A stretch of DNA of 6,724 nt. It comes from Eubacterium sp. Lineage in GTDB: Bacteria > Bacillota > Clostridia > Lachnospirales > Lachnospiraceae. The translations under genes were made by a program, and so were the position numbers. Under the pieces are notes generated by a model that had not been told where the DNA came from, did no database searches, and saw only the letters and a list, made by a program, of their open reading frames with translations. This document shows positions 1-5,545 of the stretch, piece after piece (the stretch's first letter is position 1; each line of letters opens with the position of its first letter). The DNA lies in assembly GCA_021442545.1 (NCBI GenBank), contig JABUSX010000463.1, positions 1-6,724 of the forward strand, in the 5' to 3' direction.

Positions 1-644
1 CTGTACATATCCAGCATTCCGCTGTAGGTATTCCCCAGGAAGCCGAAGCGGGCATGGGAGAGCATCCGCTTCACGCCCGCGGCCGCCACATATTCCATGA
101 TCTTTTTCCAGGCGGCTTTTGCTTCGGGACGGTCACAGGTCGTCTCATCCGTTACAGAAATCTCCGGCGTATAGTCAAGCCCCAGAAGACCGTTCACACA
201 GCGGAAGGGAATGCCGGCCCGGTTGAAGGCATTGGAGATTTCCGGAACAGGGCAGGCCCCGCAGTGTGCCAGCCATTCACCGGTGGTTGTTTCCTGATAA
301 TTCACCCGCAGACCCGGCTGCAGATTCAGTACGACACAGGGCGCCTTGCAGATCTGATGCACCGGAACCACACAGTCACTGGAAACATAGGTTGCCGAAT
401 GACAGAATATAAGATCCACGTTCTGTCCGTTGAACCACTCGCCGGCTTTTCTTGCTTCATCCGGCGTATCAACCATGCCATAGTTGAAAACCTCGGCCTT
501 TTCCGCCATTTTCTTCTCGATAAAGCTGCAGTACTCGATGAGTCTTTCCCGTAAGCCCTTGAACTGTGCCCAGTATGCACGCAGTCCCACACAGTACAAG
601 CCGATGCGCGCACGCGGCGCTTCCTTGATCGCGGATAATTTCAT
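1..644 (-). CDS. Sugar isomerase, L-fucose/L-arabinose isomerase family (3' end outside window)
   Basis: Only the first 214 codons are visible, and the frame is open from the ATG at 642-644 to the left edge. The start is well supported: AGGAGG lies 6 bases upstream (651-656) and the protein begins MKLSAIKEAPRARIGLYCVG. Recognisable segments are IFCHSATYVSSDCVVPVHQI (about 79-98), an NLQPG stretch (107-111), YQETTTGEWLAHCGACPVPE (116-135), and GFLGNTYSGMLDMY (201-214), which resembles the family's motif after the first Rossmann-like domain. Family members interconvert aldoses and ketoses (arabinose/ribulose, fucose/fuculose) in the cytoplasm with a divalent metal. The metal ligands and catalytic Glu residues lie in the missing C-terminal half, so activity and substrate cannot be judged. 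The visible part has ten cysteines, including CGAC at 128-131. The divergent AraC gene suggests sugar-induced expression. The family call is firm; the exact sugar is not known. Confidence 0.82.
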   Translation of the reverse strand, partial: MKLSAIKEAPRARIGLYCVGLRAYWAQFKGLRERLIEYCSFIEKKMAEKAEVFNYGMVDTPDEARKAGEWFNGQNVDLIFCHSATYVSSDCVVPVHQICKAPCVVLNLQPGLRVNYQETTTGEWLAHCGACPVPEISNAFNRAGIPFRCVNGLLGLDYTPEISVTDETTCDRPEAKAAWKKIMEYVAAAGVKRMLSHARFGFLGNTYSGMLDMY

Positions 645-650
645 TTCTCT

Positions 651-656
651 CCTCCT
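651..656 (-). promoter_or_regulatory. Ribosome binding site of the isomerase gene
   Basis: On the minus strand AGGAGG sits six bases before the ATG at 644. It is a consensus Shine-Dalgarno sequence and fixes the start of the isomerase gene. Confidence 0.85.
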
Positions 657-681
657 GTTTTTTCCATTTAAAAAACTGCAG

Positions 682-796
682 TTTCTTTCGTGATTCAGAA
701 TTTGCTTTCTTTGCGATTTTCTCTGTTTCCCGTTTTGTGATTTTGCTGCTTCCCGTTTTACGAGTCCACCGTTTCCCATTTTGCGATTTTGCTTCT
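682..796. repeat. Five degenerate direct repeats with 23-bp period in the divergent intergenic region
   Basis: A core GYGATTTT (or a degenerate form) recurs at 690, 713, 737, 760 and 783, giving spacings of 23, 24, 23 and 23. The third and fifth copies are the best: CCCGTTTTGTGATTTTGCT (from 729) and CCCATTTTGCGATTTTGCT (from 775) differ at two positions. The fourth copy keeps TTCCCGTTTTACGAG, and the first two are partial. The array lies between the isomerase gene and the AraC gene. A period near two helical turns would place each copy on nearly the same DNA face, as expected for monomer sites of an AraC-type protein. The repeat is directly visible; its role as an operator is inference. Confidence 0.6.
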
Positions 797-871
797 CACA
801 GAACATGTATTTACTCTTTATATTCTGTTTTATTTCTGAGTTTTTACATGGTAATTTATCTCTCTGTTAAC

Positions 872-877
872 TATAAT
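872..877 (+). promoter_or_regulatory. Candidate -10 box for the AraC-family gene
   Basis: A perfect TATAAT lies at 872-877. At a 17-bp spacer the -35 hexamer would be TGGTAA, which matches TTGACA at only three of six positions; TTTACA further upstream is 23 bp away, too far. This suggests a weak or activator-dependent promoter starting near 885, with about 100 bases of leader before the preferred TTG start. No convincing promoter for the isomerase was found on the other strand in 645-900. Confidence 0.45.
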
Positions 878-977
878 ATACATATCTAAAGCCTTCTTCA
901 ATGGTGCTTGTTGCCGTATAATTCTCGAATATTGCTGAAGAATCATACTCGTCATTTCATTATCACGAAGAATTCTC

Positions 978-986
978 AGGGGGGGA
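978..986 (+). promoter_or_regulatory. Ribosome binding site deciding the AraC-family start
   Basis: AGGGGGGGA at 978-986 directly precedes the TTG at 989. The upstream in-frame TTG at 908 has no purine-rich site before it, so the start at 989 is preferred. Confidence 0.7.
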
Positions 987-988
987 TT

Positions 989-1870
989 TTGGAAACACAT
1001 AATATTGCCATAGACAGTTCATCCGTCTGGACGATCGGAACACCTTCGGAACAAGCCATGAAACTCCCTTTCTATCTGCTGGAGCATGGACATTTCATTG
1101 CTTCTGATGATTACTACACACTTCGGGAAAAATCCCGGCAATACCTCCTGTTCTATACACTAAGCGGAGAAGGGGAACTGATCTATTCCGGCGTAAAGTA
1201 CTGCCTTCCCAAAAATTCGGTCTGTGTCATCTGGTGTGATCCTGTACATTCCTATCGGACCGTTCCCGGAAAACCGTGGGATTTTGTATGGTTTCATTTT
1301 AACGGAACAGCCGCCCGGGAATTCTACGATCTGTATAACAACGGAAAAACTCTTTTTATCAGTGAAATGCCTCCGGACGCTGTTGATACGATGTTTTCCA
1401 TCCTTTCCGCAAAACTTGATGACAGCATCTCCGGAATTCTGCTTCGAAACGAACTGGCAACGCATCTTATGACCTCACTGATCCGGAATAAACTGAAGCT
1501 GGAACAGGATGCCTCTCCCGAAATCATGGATAAAGTCAACACGGCAATCCTGTATATGCGAAAAAATCTGAGCAGAAAAATATCCCTTGAGGATATTGCG
1601 GCCTGCACCTTTACGTCAAAATATTATTTCATTCACATTTTTAAAAAACAGCTGGGAATCACGCCTTATCAGTATCTGCTGCATCTGCGGATCAACAAGG
1701 CAAAGGAGCTTTTAAATACGACAGAGTTGTGTTTGGAAGAAATTGCACAGCAGAGCGGTTTCTGTGACAGCAAAAACCTCATCTGCAATTTTAAGAAGGT
1801 GACGCAGATGACCCCCGGACAATACCGCGACACAAGCATTACAGGTATGGCACGATCACCGGAAGAATAA
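989..1870 (+). CDS. AraC-family transcriptional regulator
   Basis: This is a 293-residue DNA-binding regulator of the usual AraC size. The N-terminal part (about 25-110) is a cupin-like ligand-binding domain: KLPFYLLEHGHF, YLLFYTLSGEGELIYSG, then a beta-rich segment ending WDFVWFHFNG. The C-terminal 100 residues hold two helix-turn-helix motifs: ISLEDIAACTFTSKYYFIHI (198-217), leading into FKKQLGITPYQYL, and LEEIAQQSGFCDSKNLICNF (249-268), leading into KKVTQMTPGQYR. The second motif has NLICNF where family members usually carry a YFSRxF-like sequence, so it is somewhat diverged. The start is taken as TTG at 989 because of the strong ribosome binding site; an in-frame TTG at 908 would add 27 residues lacking family character. 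The gene is divergent from the sugar isomerase, which fits local sugar-responsive control. The ligand is unknown. Confidence 0.92.
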   Translation: METHNIAIDSSSVWTIGTPSEQAMKLPFYLLEHGHFIASDDYYTLREKSRQYLLFYTLSGEGELIYSGVKYCLPKNSVCVIWCDPVHSYRTVPGKPWDFVWFHFNGTAAREFYDLYNNGKTLFISEMPPDAVDTMFSILSAKLDDSISGILLRNELATHLMTSLIRNKLKLEQDASPEIMDKVNTAILYMRKNLSRKISLEDIAACTFTSKYYFIHIFKKQLGITPYQYLLHLRINKAKELLNTTELCLEEIAQQSGFCDSKNLICNFKKVTQMTPGQYRDTSITGMARSPEE

Positions 1871-1918
1871 TACACCACAGCAGATCCTTCCGCTGCCGGA
1901 AAAATCTGCTGTGGTGTA
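1871..1918. terminator. Stem-loop terminator between convergent genes, probably bidirectional
   Basis: TACACCACAGCAGAT (1871-1885) is perfectly complementary to ATCTGCTGTGGTGTA (1904-1918). The intervening segment contains a further five-base pairing, TTCCG with CGGAA. It starts right after the AraC stop codon and lies 23 bases past the stop of the lysozyme gene on the other strand. The downstream T-tracts are modest: ATTTT on the plus strand and TTATTCTT on the minus strand. Strong stem and convergent position support shared termination. Confidence 0.78.
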
Positions 1919-1941
1919 ATTTTCGCCGGAATGCTCCGCAC

Positions 1942-4900
1942 TCAGCGGATCTTTTTCATTTCACCGGTTGTTTTATCAAAGTAATACTTATGATTTCCGA
2001 TCTTCTGCCAGCCGAATACCATATGGCCCTTGCTGTCGTAATAACACATCTTTTCGCCTTCTGCATTGGTTTCGTCGGTGTGGTAATACCAGCCTTTCAC
2101 CATGGCTCCGGTTTCCATATCAAACATATACCAGTATTGACCTATCTTTTGCTGTCCTGTCAGCATACGGCCTTTTTTATTATAATAGACTTTTTTGGCG
2201 CCGTCCGGATTGGTCAGCTCTGTATGTTTATACCAGCCCTTTTTCATTGCGCCGGTATCCGGGTCGAACATGTACCAGTATTTGCCGATCTTCTGCTGTC
2301 CTGTCAGCATGCGGCCTTTTTTATTGTAATAGACCCTCTTTGCGCCGTCCGGACTGGTCTCGAGAGTATGATTGAACCAGCCGGTTTTCATCGCACCGGT
2401 ATCCATGTCGAACATGTACCAGTACTTTCCGATCTTCTTCTGCCCGGTGACCATACGGCCTTTGGTATTGTAATAGACTTTTTTGACGCCGTCCGGATTG
2501 GTTTTGAGAGTATGATTGAACCATCCTTTCACCATCGCTCCGGTATCCGGGTCGAACATATACCAGTACTTGCCGATCTCCTGCTGACCGGTCAGCATAC
2601 GGCCTTTTTTATTGTAATAGACCCTCTTTGCGCCGTCCGGATTCGTTTCGGTCGTATGATCGAACCAGCCTTTCACCATGGCGCCGGTATCCATATCAAA
2701 CATATACCAGTATTTGCCGATCTTTTTTTGTCCGAAGACCATATGTCCGTCACTGTCGTAGTAGACCTTCTTCGCACCGTCCGGATTCGTTTTGGCTGTA
2801 TGGTTATACCAGCCGGTGACCATCGCTCCGTTCTCCGGATCGAACATATACCAGTATTTGCCAATCTTTTTCTGACCGACAATATATTTTGACTTTCCGG
2901 TATAGTACCGCGTTATGGTCTTTCCGTCGACCGTGACCTGCTTGAACGTCGGCGTAAAGGGAGCTTCCCCCGGATAATTTCCGTACCAGATATTCATATC
3001 CACCGTAGCGGTGCCGTAGATGCCGTCCACTTCTCCGCTCGATGTATACTGCCACAGGCTGTATGTACCTCCGTACCAGCAGGTGTCGTTCCACTGCGCA
3101 ATCCAGTGATAGTAATTGGTGTTTGCCGCAAAATTCACCAGGACGGTATTCCACCAGGAAAGGCTTGAATAGACACCGGTATGATAACCGGCTGCCCGGA
3201 TCTGCGAACAGTAACGGGATGCCAGCGAGCTGACCTTGCTGTTTCCGAGCAACTCGATCGCATTTTCTTCCTGATCCAGGAAGACCGGCAGCGTCGGTTT
3301 ATGTCCTTCCAGCAGACGGAGCGTATGCTGCACCTCACTGTCGATGTCGGAGGCTTTTGTCGCATAGGAATAGAGATATACGCCGTAAGGAATGCCGTAT
3401 TTCTCGCACTGCGCCACATTTCTGGTCCACTGTACATCATCCTGATACGAAAGATCCCTTCCGTATCCGCAGCGCAGAATCGCAAAATCGATGCCGGTCT
3501 TTTTCACGGTGGCCCAGTCGATCTGACCCTGCCACTGGCTGACGTCAATACCGTATTTTTCCGAAGAAGCCGTCAGACGGCCCGTGACCACGCTTGCGCC
3601 GGCAGGCATTAACATAGAAGCAAGTTCGACCGCCTCGGAAAGGCTGTCCGCTTCAACAGAAAAGGATGCTGTCGGTTCTGCCGCTGCACCGCTTTCTGCA
3701 TTCTCGTTCACATCTGCAGAAATAACTTCCGATTCATCTGCATCTGCAGAAAAGACTTCCGCTTCATCTGCATAAGGGATTTCGGGATCTGTGTATAACT
3801 CAGCCTCCGTCTCATCCGATCCGACGTCATTTCCGCTTTCTTCCGCGGCCTCAGCATGGGCAGAGATGCCGTTTGTGCTGTCTTTTTTCGGATCTTCTTT
3901 CTTTTCGGCATCATCCTCTTCGGGTGCAGCCTCGATCACCTCGGTTTCTTCCATCTGAACGACTTCCAGAGCGGTTTCTATTTTTTCGCCGTCGATATAG
4001 CGCCAGCTGTTCGGACGCCCTGTCTCTTCAAGGTAAATTTCTCCGGTTTCCTCGATCTGTACCATGGCATCTTCCATGGAATCCACGGAAACAGACGCCG
4101 AATCCAGATAGCCTGCACTCTCCGAAAGAGCCTGCTGTTCTTCTTCCGTCAGCTCCGAAAGCTGCTCTTTGGTTTCTTCAATATAATCCTGAAGCCGCTC
4201 GATGCCTTCCTTATCTGCCAGTTCCATCTGACCGGAGGCCTCGATGATTTCCTTTATGGACTCGGCTACTTCCTCGCCGGTTGCCTTTTTCTTTTTATCC
4301 ACATCTTCCTTGTCTTTTTTATCAGCGGCTTTCTTGTCAGCATCCTCTTCATCCGGATCTTCGTCCGCTGCATCCCCGGCATCTTCTTCGGTTTCCGCCG
4401 AAAAACCATTTTCGTCAGTTACTTCAGAAGAATCCGATGAAAAGGCTTCATCATCCATATCCTGAAAGGCACTGTCATCTTCAAAGATACTTTCTGAAGA
4501 TGTTGAATCCGATGAAGTATCTGAATAATAAATATCTGAAGATGTATCCGAAACAGACGGATTATAGTAGGAATCAGAGGGATCTTCCAAGCCGGTCTCA
4601 TCGGAGGAGTCATAGTAAAAACCATCACCTGAGGAATCTGCAGACGCATCCGGTCCGGCCGGATCAAGGTAATCTCCGTCTGACGGATCCTCAAAAGTAT
4701 CAGCCACGGAAGAATCTTCGAAAGAATCGGAAACATCTTCATAAACACCGTCCGAACCTTCGGCAGACCCTTCGGTTTCATATGCTGCTCCTGCGGCATC
4801 GCTGTATGCGTATACCTCTTCAGCTGCACCTTCTGACAGTGCCGCCATCCCGCTTTCTGAAGCGGCGGCCGAAGTACTTTCCGAAGAAACGTCTTTACTC

Positions 4901-5001
4901 CGTTCCGAAGCCGCTGCAAACTGAATATTACCTGAAAACAGCAGAGCAATGAGCAAAAGACATCCCACCACCCGGTACCATTTTTTTATTCTGTATTTCA
5001 A
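1942..5001 (-). CDS. Secreted GH25 lysozyme (muramidase) with acidic N-terminal region and C-terminal cell-wall-binding repeats
   Basis: This is a 1019-residue exported protein. Residues 1-31 are a Sec signal peptide: basic MKYRIKKWYR, a hydrophobic core, and an AAA cleavage site before Ser32. Residues 32-240 are very rich in Ser, Asp, Glu and Tyr. Residues 241-350 look largely helical and charged, and 351-475 are acidic again. The GH25 domain spans about 481-675: YGIDVSQWQG carries catalytic-type Asp486, FLDQEE carries the Asp576/Glu578 pair, and HWIAQW and LWQYTSSG are family motifs. GH25 enzymes cleave the MurNAc-GlcNAc beta-1,4 bond of peptidoglycan. Residues 710-997 are six 48-residue aromatic/Gly repeats of choline-/cell-wall-binding type, plus a partial seventh, ending in MKKIR without a sortase signal. 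Start is TTG at 4999-5001 with AAGGAGG eight bases upstream. A phage endolysin is unlikely given the signal peptide, the long N-terminal region and the setting. A role in wall remodelling or autolysis is inferred. Confidence 0.95.
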   Translation of the reverse strand: MKYRIKKWYRVVGCLLLIALLFSGNIQFAAASERSKDVSSESTSAAASESGMAALSEGAAEEVYAYSDAAGAAYETEGSAEGSDGVYEDVSDSFEDSSVADTFEDPSDGDYLDPAGPDASADSSGDGFYYDSSDETGLEDPSDSYYNPSVSDTSSDIYYSDTSSDSTSSESIFEDDSAFQDMDDEAFSSDSSEVTDENGFSAETEEDAGDAADEDPDEEDADKKAADKKDKEDVDKKKKATGEEVAESIKEIIEASGQMELADKEGIERLQDYIEETKEQLSELTEEEQQALSESAGYLDSASVSVDSMEDAMVQIEETGEIYLEETGRPNSWRYIDGEKIETALEVVQMEETEVIEAAPEEDDAEKKEDPKKDSTNGISAHAEAAEESGNDVGSDETEAELYTDPEIPYADEAEVFSADADESEVISADVNENAESGAAAEPTASFSVEADSLSEAVELASMLMPAGASVVTGRLTASSEKYGIDVSQWQGQIDWATVKKTGIDFAILRCGYGRDLSYQDDVQWTRNVAQCEKYGIPYGVYLYSYATKASDIDSEVQHTLRLLEGHKPTLPVFLDQEENAIELLGNSKVSSLASRYCSQIRAAGYHTGVYSSLSWWNTVLVNFAANTNYYHWIAQWNDTCWYGGTYSLWQYTSSGEVDGIYGTATVDMNIWYGNYPGEAPFTPTFKQVTVDGKTITRYYTGKSKYIVGQKKIGKYWYMFDPENGAMVTGWYNHTAKTNPDGAKKVYYDSDGHMVFGQKKIGKYWYMFDMDTGAMVKGWFDHTTETNPDGAKRVYYNKKGRMLTGQQEIGKYWYMFDPDTGAMVKGWFNHTLKTNPDGVKKVYYNTKGRMVTGQKKIGKYWYMFDMDTGAMKTGWFNHTLETSPDGAKRVYYNKKGRMLTGQQKIGKYWYMFDPDTGAMKKGWYKHTELTNPDGAKKVYYNKKGRMLTGQQKIGQYWYMFDMETGAMVKGWYYHTDETNAEGEKMCYYDSKGHMVFGWQKIGNHKYYFDKTTGEMKKIR
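2011..2874 (-). repeat. Six 144-bp tandem repeats encoding 48-residue wall-binding modules
   Basis: The units begin at residues 710, 758, 806, 854, 902 and 950, exactly 48 residues apart, with a truncated seventh at 998. Each unit joins two half-modules: GQKKIGKYWYMFDPDTGAM plus xxGW, then xxHTxxTNPDGAKKVYYNKKGRM. The first half resembles the roughly 20-residue choline/glucan-binding repeat; the second is a variant with an inserted NPDGxK loop. Units differ by only a few residues and are also alike at the DNA level, so unequal recombination could change copy number. Confidence 0.9.
2977..3561 (-). other. GH25 catalytic domain within the lysozyme gene
   Basis: Residues about 481-675. The order of motifs matches GH25: an N-terminal beta strand with GIDVS and Asp486, FAILRCGYG, PYGVYLYSYA, LPVFLDQEE with Asp576 and Glu578, YHTGVYSS, HWIAQW, and LWQYTSSG ending in TVDMNIW. 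No key motif is missing, so an active muramidase is expected. Confidence 0.92.
3577..4908 (-). other. Low-complexity acidic/serine-rich N-terminal region of the lysozyme
   Basis: Residues 32-475 precede the catalytic domain. Residues 32-240 mix Ser, Asp, Glu, Ala and Tyr, with recurring EDPSDxxYxxP (104-113, 139-147) and DSSD/DTSSD motifs. A lysine-rich patch (about 222-239) is followed by a predicted helical stretch with ELTEEEQQALSES. Residues 351-475 are again acidic, with a short duplication, AEVFSADADE then SEVISADVNE (414-433). I recognise no known domain. A flexible, strongly negative spacer or glycosylated stalk is an inference. Confidence 0.75.
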
Positions 5002-5009
5002 ATTGTTTT

Positions 5010-5016
5010 CCTCCTT
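5010..5016 (-). promoter_or_regulatory. Ribosome binding site deciding the TTG start of the lysozyme
   Basis: On the minus strand AAGGAGG lies eight bases before the TTG at 5001. No ATG sits nearby in frame, and the signal peptide begins directly at this codon. Confidence 0.85.
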
Positions 5017-5041
5017 GATACAGGCATGTCCAATCCGTATT

Positions 5042-5070
5042 AGTATAGGTTATTTCTTACAGAAAGTCAA
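5042..5070 (-). promoter_or_regulatory. Sigma-A-type promoter of the lysozyme gene
   Basis: On the minus strand TTGACT (5065-5070) and TATACT (5042-5047) are separated by exactly 17 bases. This is close to the vegetative consensus, and transcription should begin near 5035, leaving a leader of about 34 bases. An inverted repeat, CAGAAA (5060-5065) with TTTCTG (5072-5077), brackets the -35 box and could be an operator. Confidence 0.8.
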
Positions 5071-5402
5071 TTTTCTGTTACTTTTATGTAATTTTTTTGT
5101 CATTATTCTCCACCTGATTTTTGTCAAGATCCCTTCCTACATGTCAGGCAGCACAGTTTTATGAGATAAAACCTTTTCGTCTCCGCTGTGTCCGCTTTTA
5201 CGGCAGCATCAAACCTGCTCTGAAAACAATTCTGCAGGATAATGAAATCCGAAAATCAAATCTTTCAGACTCTGAAATACAGAAAAACATTCTGCATGAT
5301 ACCTGGCCGCAGAGAAATGACTCTGCCCGTTAACGATAAGCCAGGCATGTCCGCCGGATACATTATCTCCGGGACGCAGTATCAGGAATCAAAAGCCCTA
5401 TG
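5071..5402. other. Intergenic region without a supported gene
   Basis: This stretch, upstream of the lysozyme promoter, shows no convincing gene on either strand. There is a short inverted repeat TTTTA-TGAGA-TAAAA at 5157-5171 and a partial direct repeat (ATTCTGCAGGATA near 5229, ATTCTGCATGATA near 5289). An open frame of 77 codons from an ATG at 5242 ends inside the tandem repeat at 5475; it resembles no family I know and has only a weak ribosome binding site. Confidence 0.5.
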
Positions 5403-5504
5403 TGTGAATATGTTTTCAAAAAAGGGGGATTTTATATGTGAATATGCTTTCAAACCAAAGGGATTTTATATGTGAATACGCTTTCAAAAACAGGGGAATT
5501 TTAT
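5403..5504. repeat. Three tandem copies of a 34-bp repeat
   Basis: Copies start at 5403, 5437 and 5471. Each begins TGTGAATAYGYTTTCAAA, followed by an A/G-rich stretch with GGG and then ATTTTAT. Copies one and two differ at a handful of positions; copy three is slightly more diverged at its end. The third copy's CTTTCAAAA (5481-5489) pairs with TTTTGAAAG (5504-5512) around a 14-base loop. On the plus strand copies one and two end with a purine-rich tract, ATTTTAT and ATGTGA, a start codon followed at once by a stop. The unit is not a multiple of three, so it does not extend one reading frame. Function unknown. Confidence 0.85.
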
Positions 5505-5545
5505 TTTGAAAGGATAATATAAAAGCAAGCTCCGGCACTGTCCTG

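Noticed and set aside
1990..2892. 300-codon open frame on the plus strand opposite the wall-binding repeats
   Set aside because: It is a repeat-driven shadow of the lysozyme gene: its 48-residue periodicity mirrors the real repeats, it has no ribosome binding site and no family resemblance.
3856..4952. Long plus-strand open frames opposite the acidic region (194 and 223 codons)
   Set aside because: They arise from biased codon use in the Ser/Asp/Glu-rich region, have implausible composition, and overlap a well-supported gene with promoter, start and signal peptide.
1942..5001. Prophage endolysin or mobile-element origin of the GH25 gene
   Set aside because: No holin, phage structural gene, integrase or attachment-site repeat is visible; the protein has a signal peptide and its own vegetative-type promoter. 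The nearby tRNA-Thr shows no duplicated 3' end within the window.
5242..5475. 77-codon open frame in the intergenic region
   Set aside because: It has only a weak GCAGGA before the ATG, no recognisable domain, and its end is formed by the tandem repeat. It cannot be excluded but is not supported.
5403..5504. CRISPR array
   Set aside because: The 34-bp units are directly adjacent with no spacers between them, and no cas gene is present.
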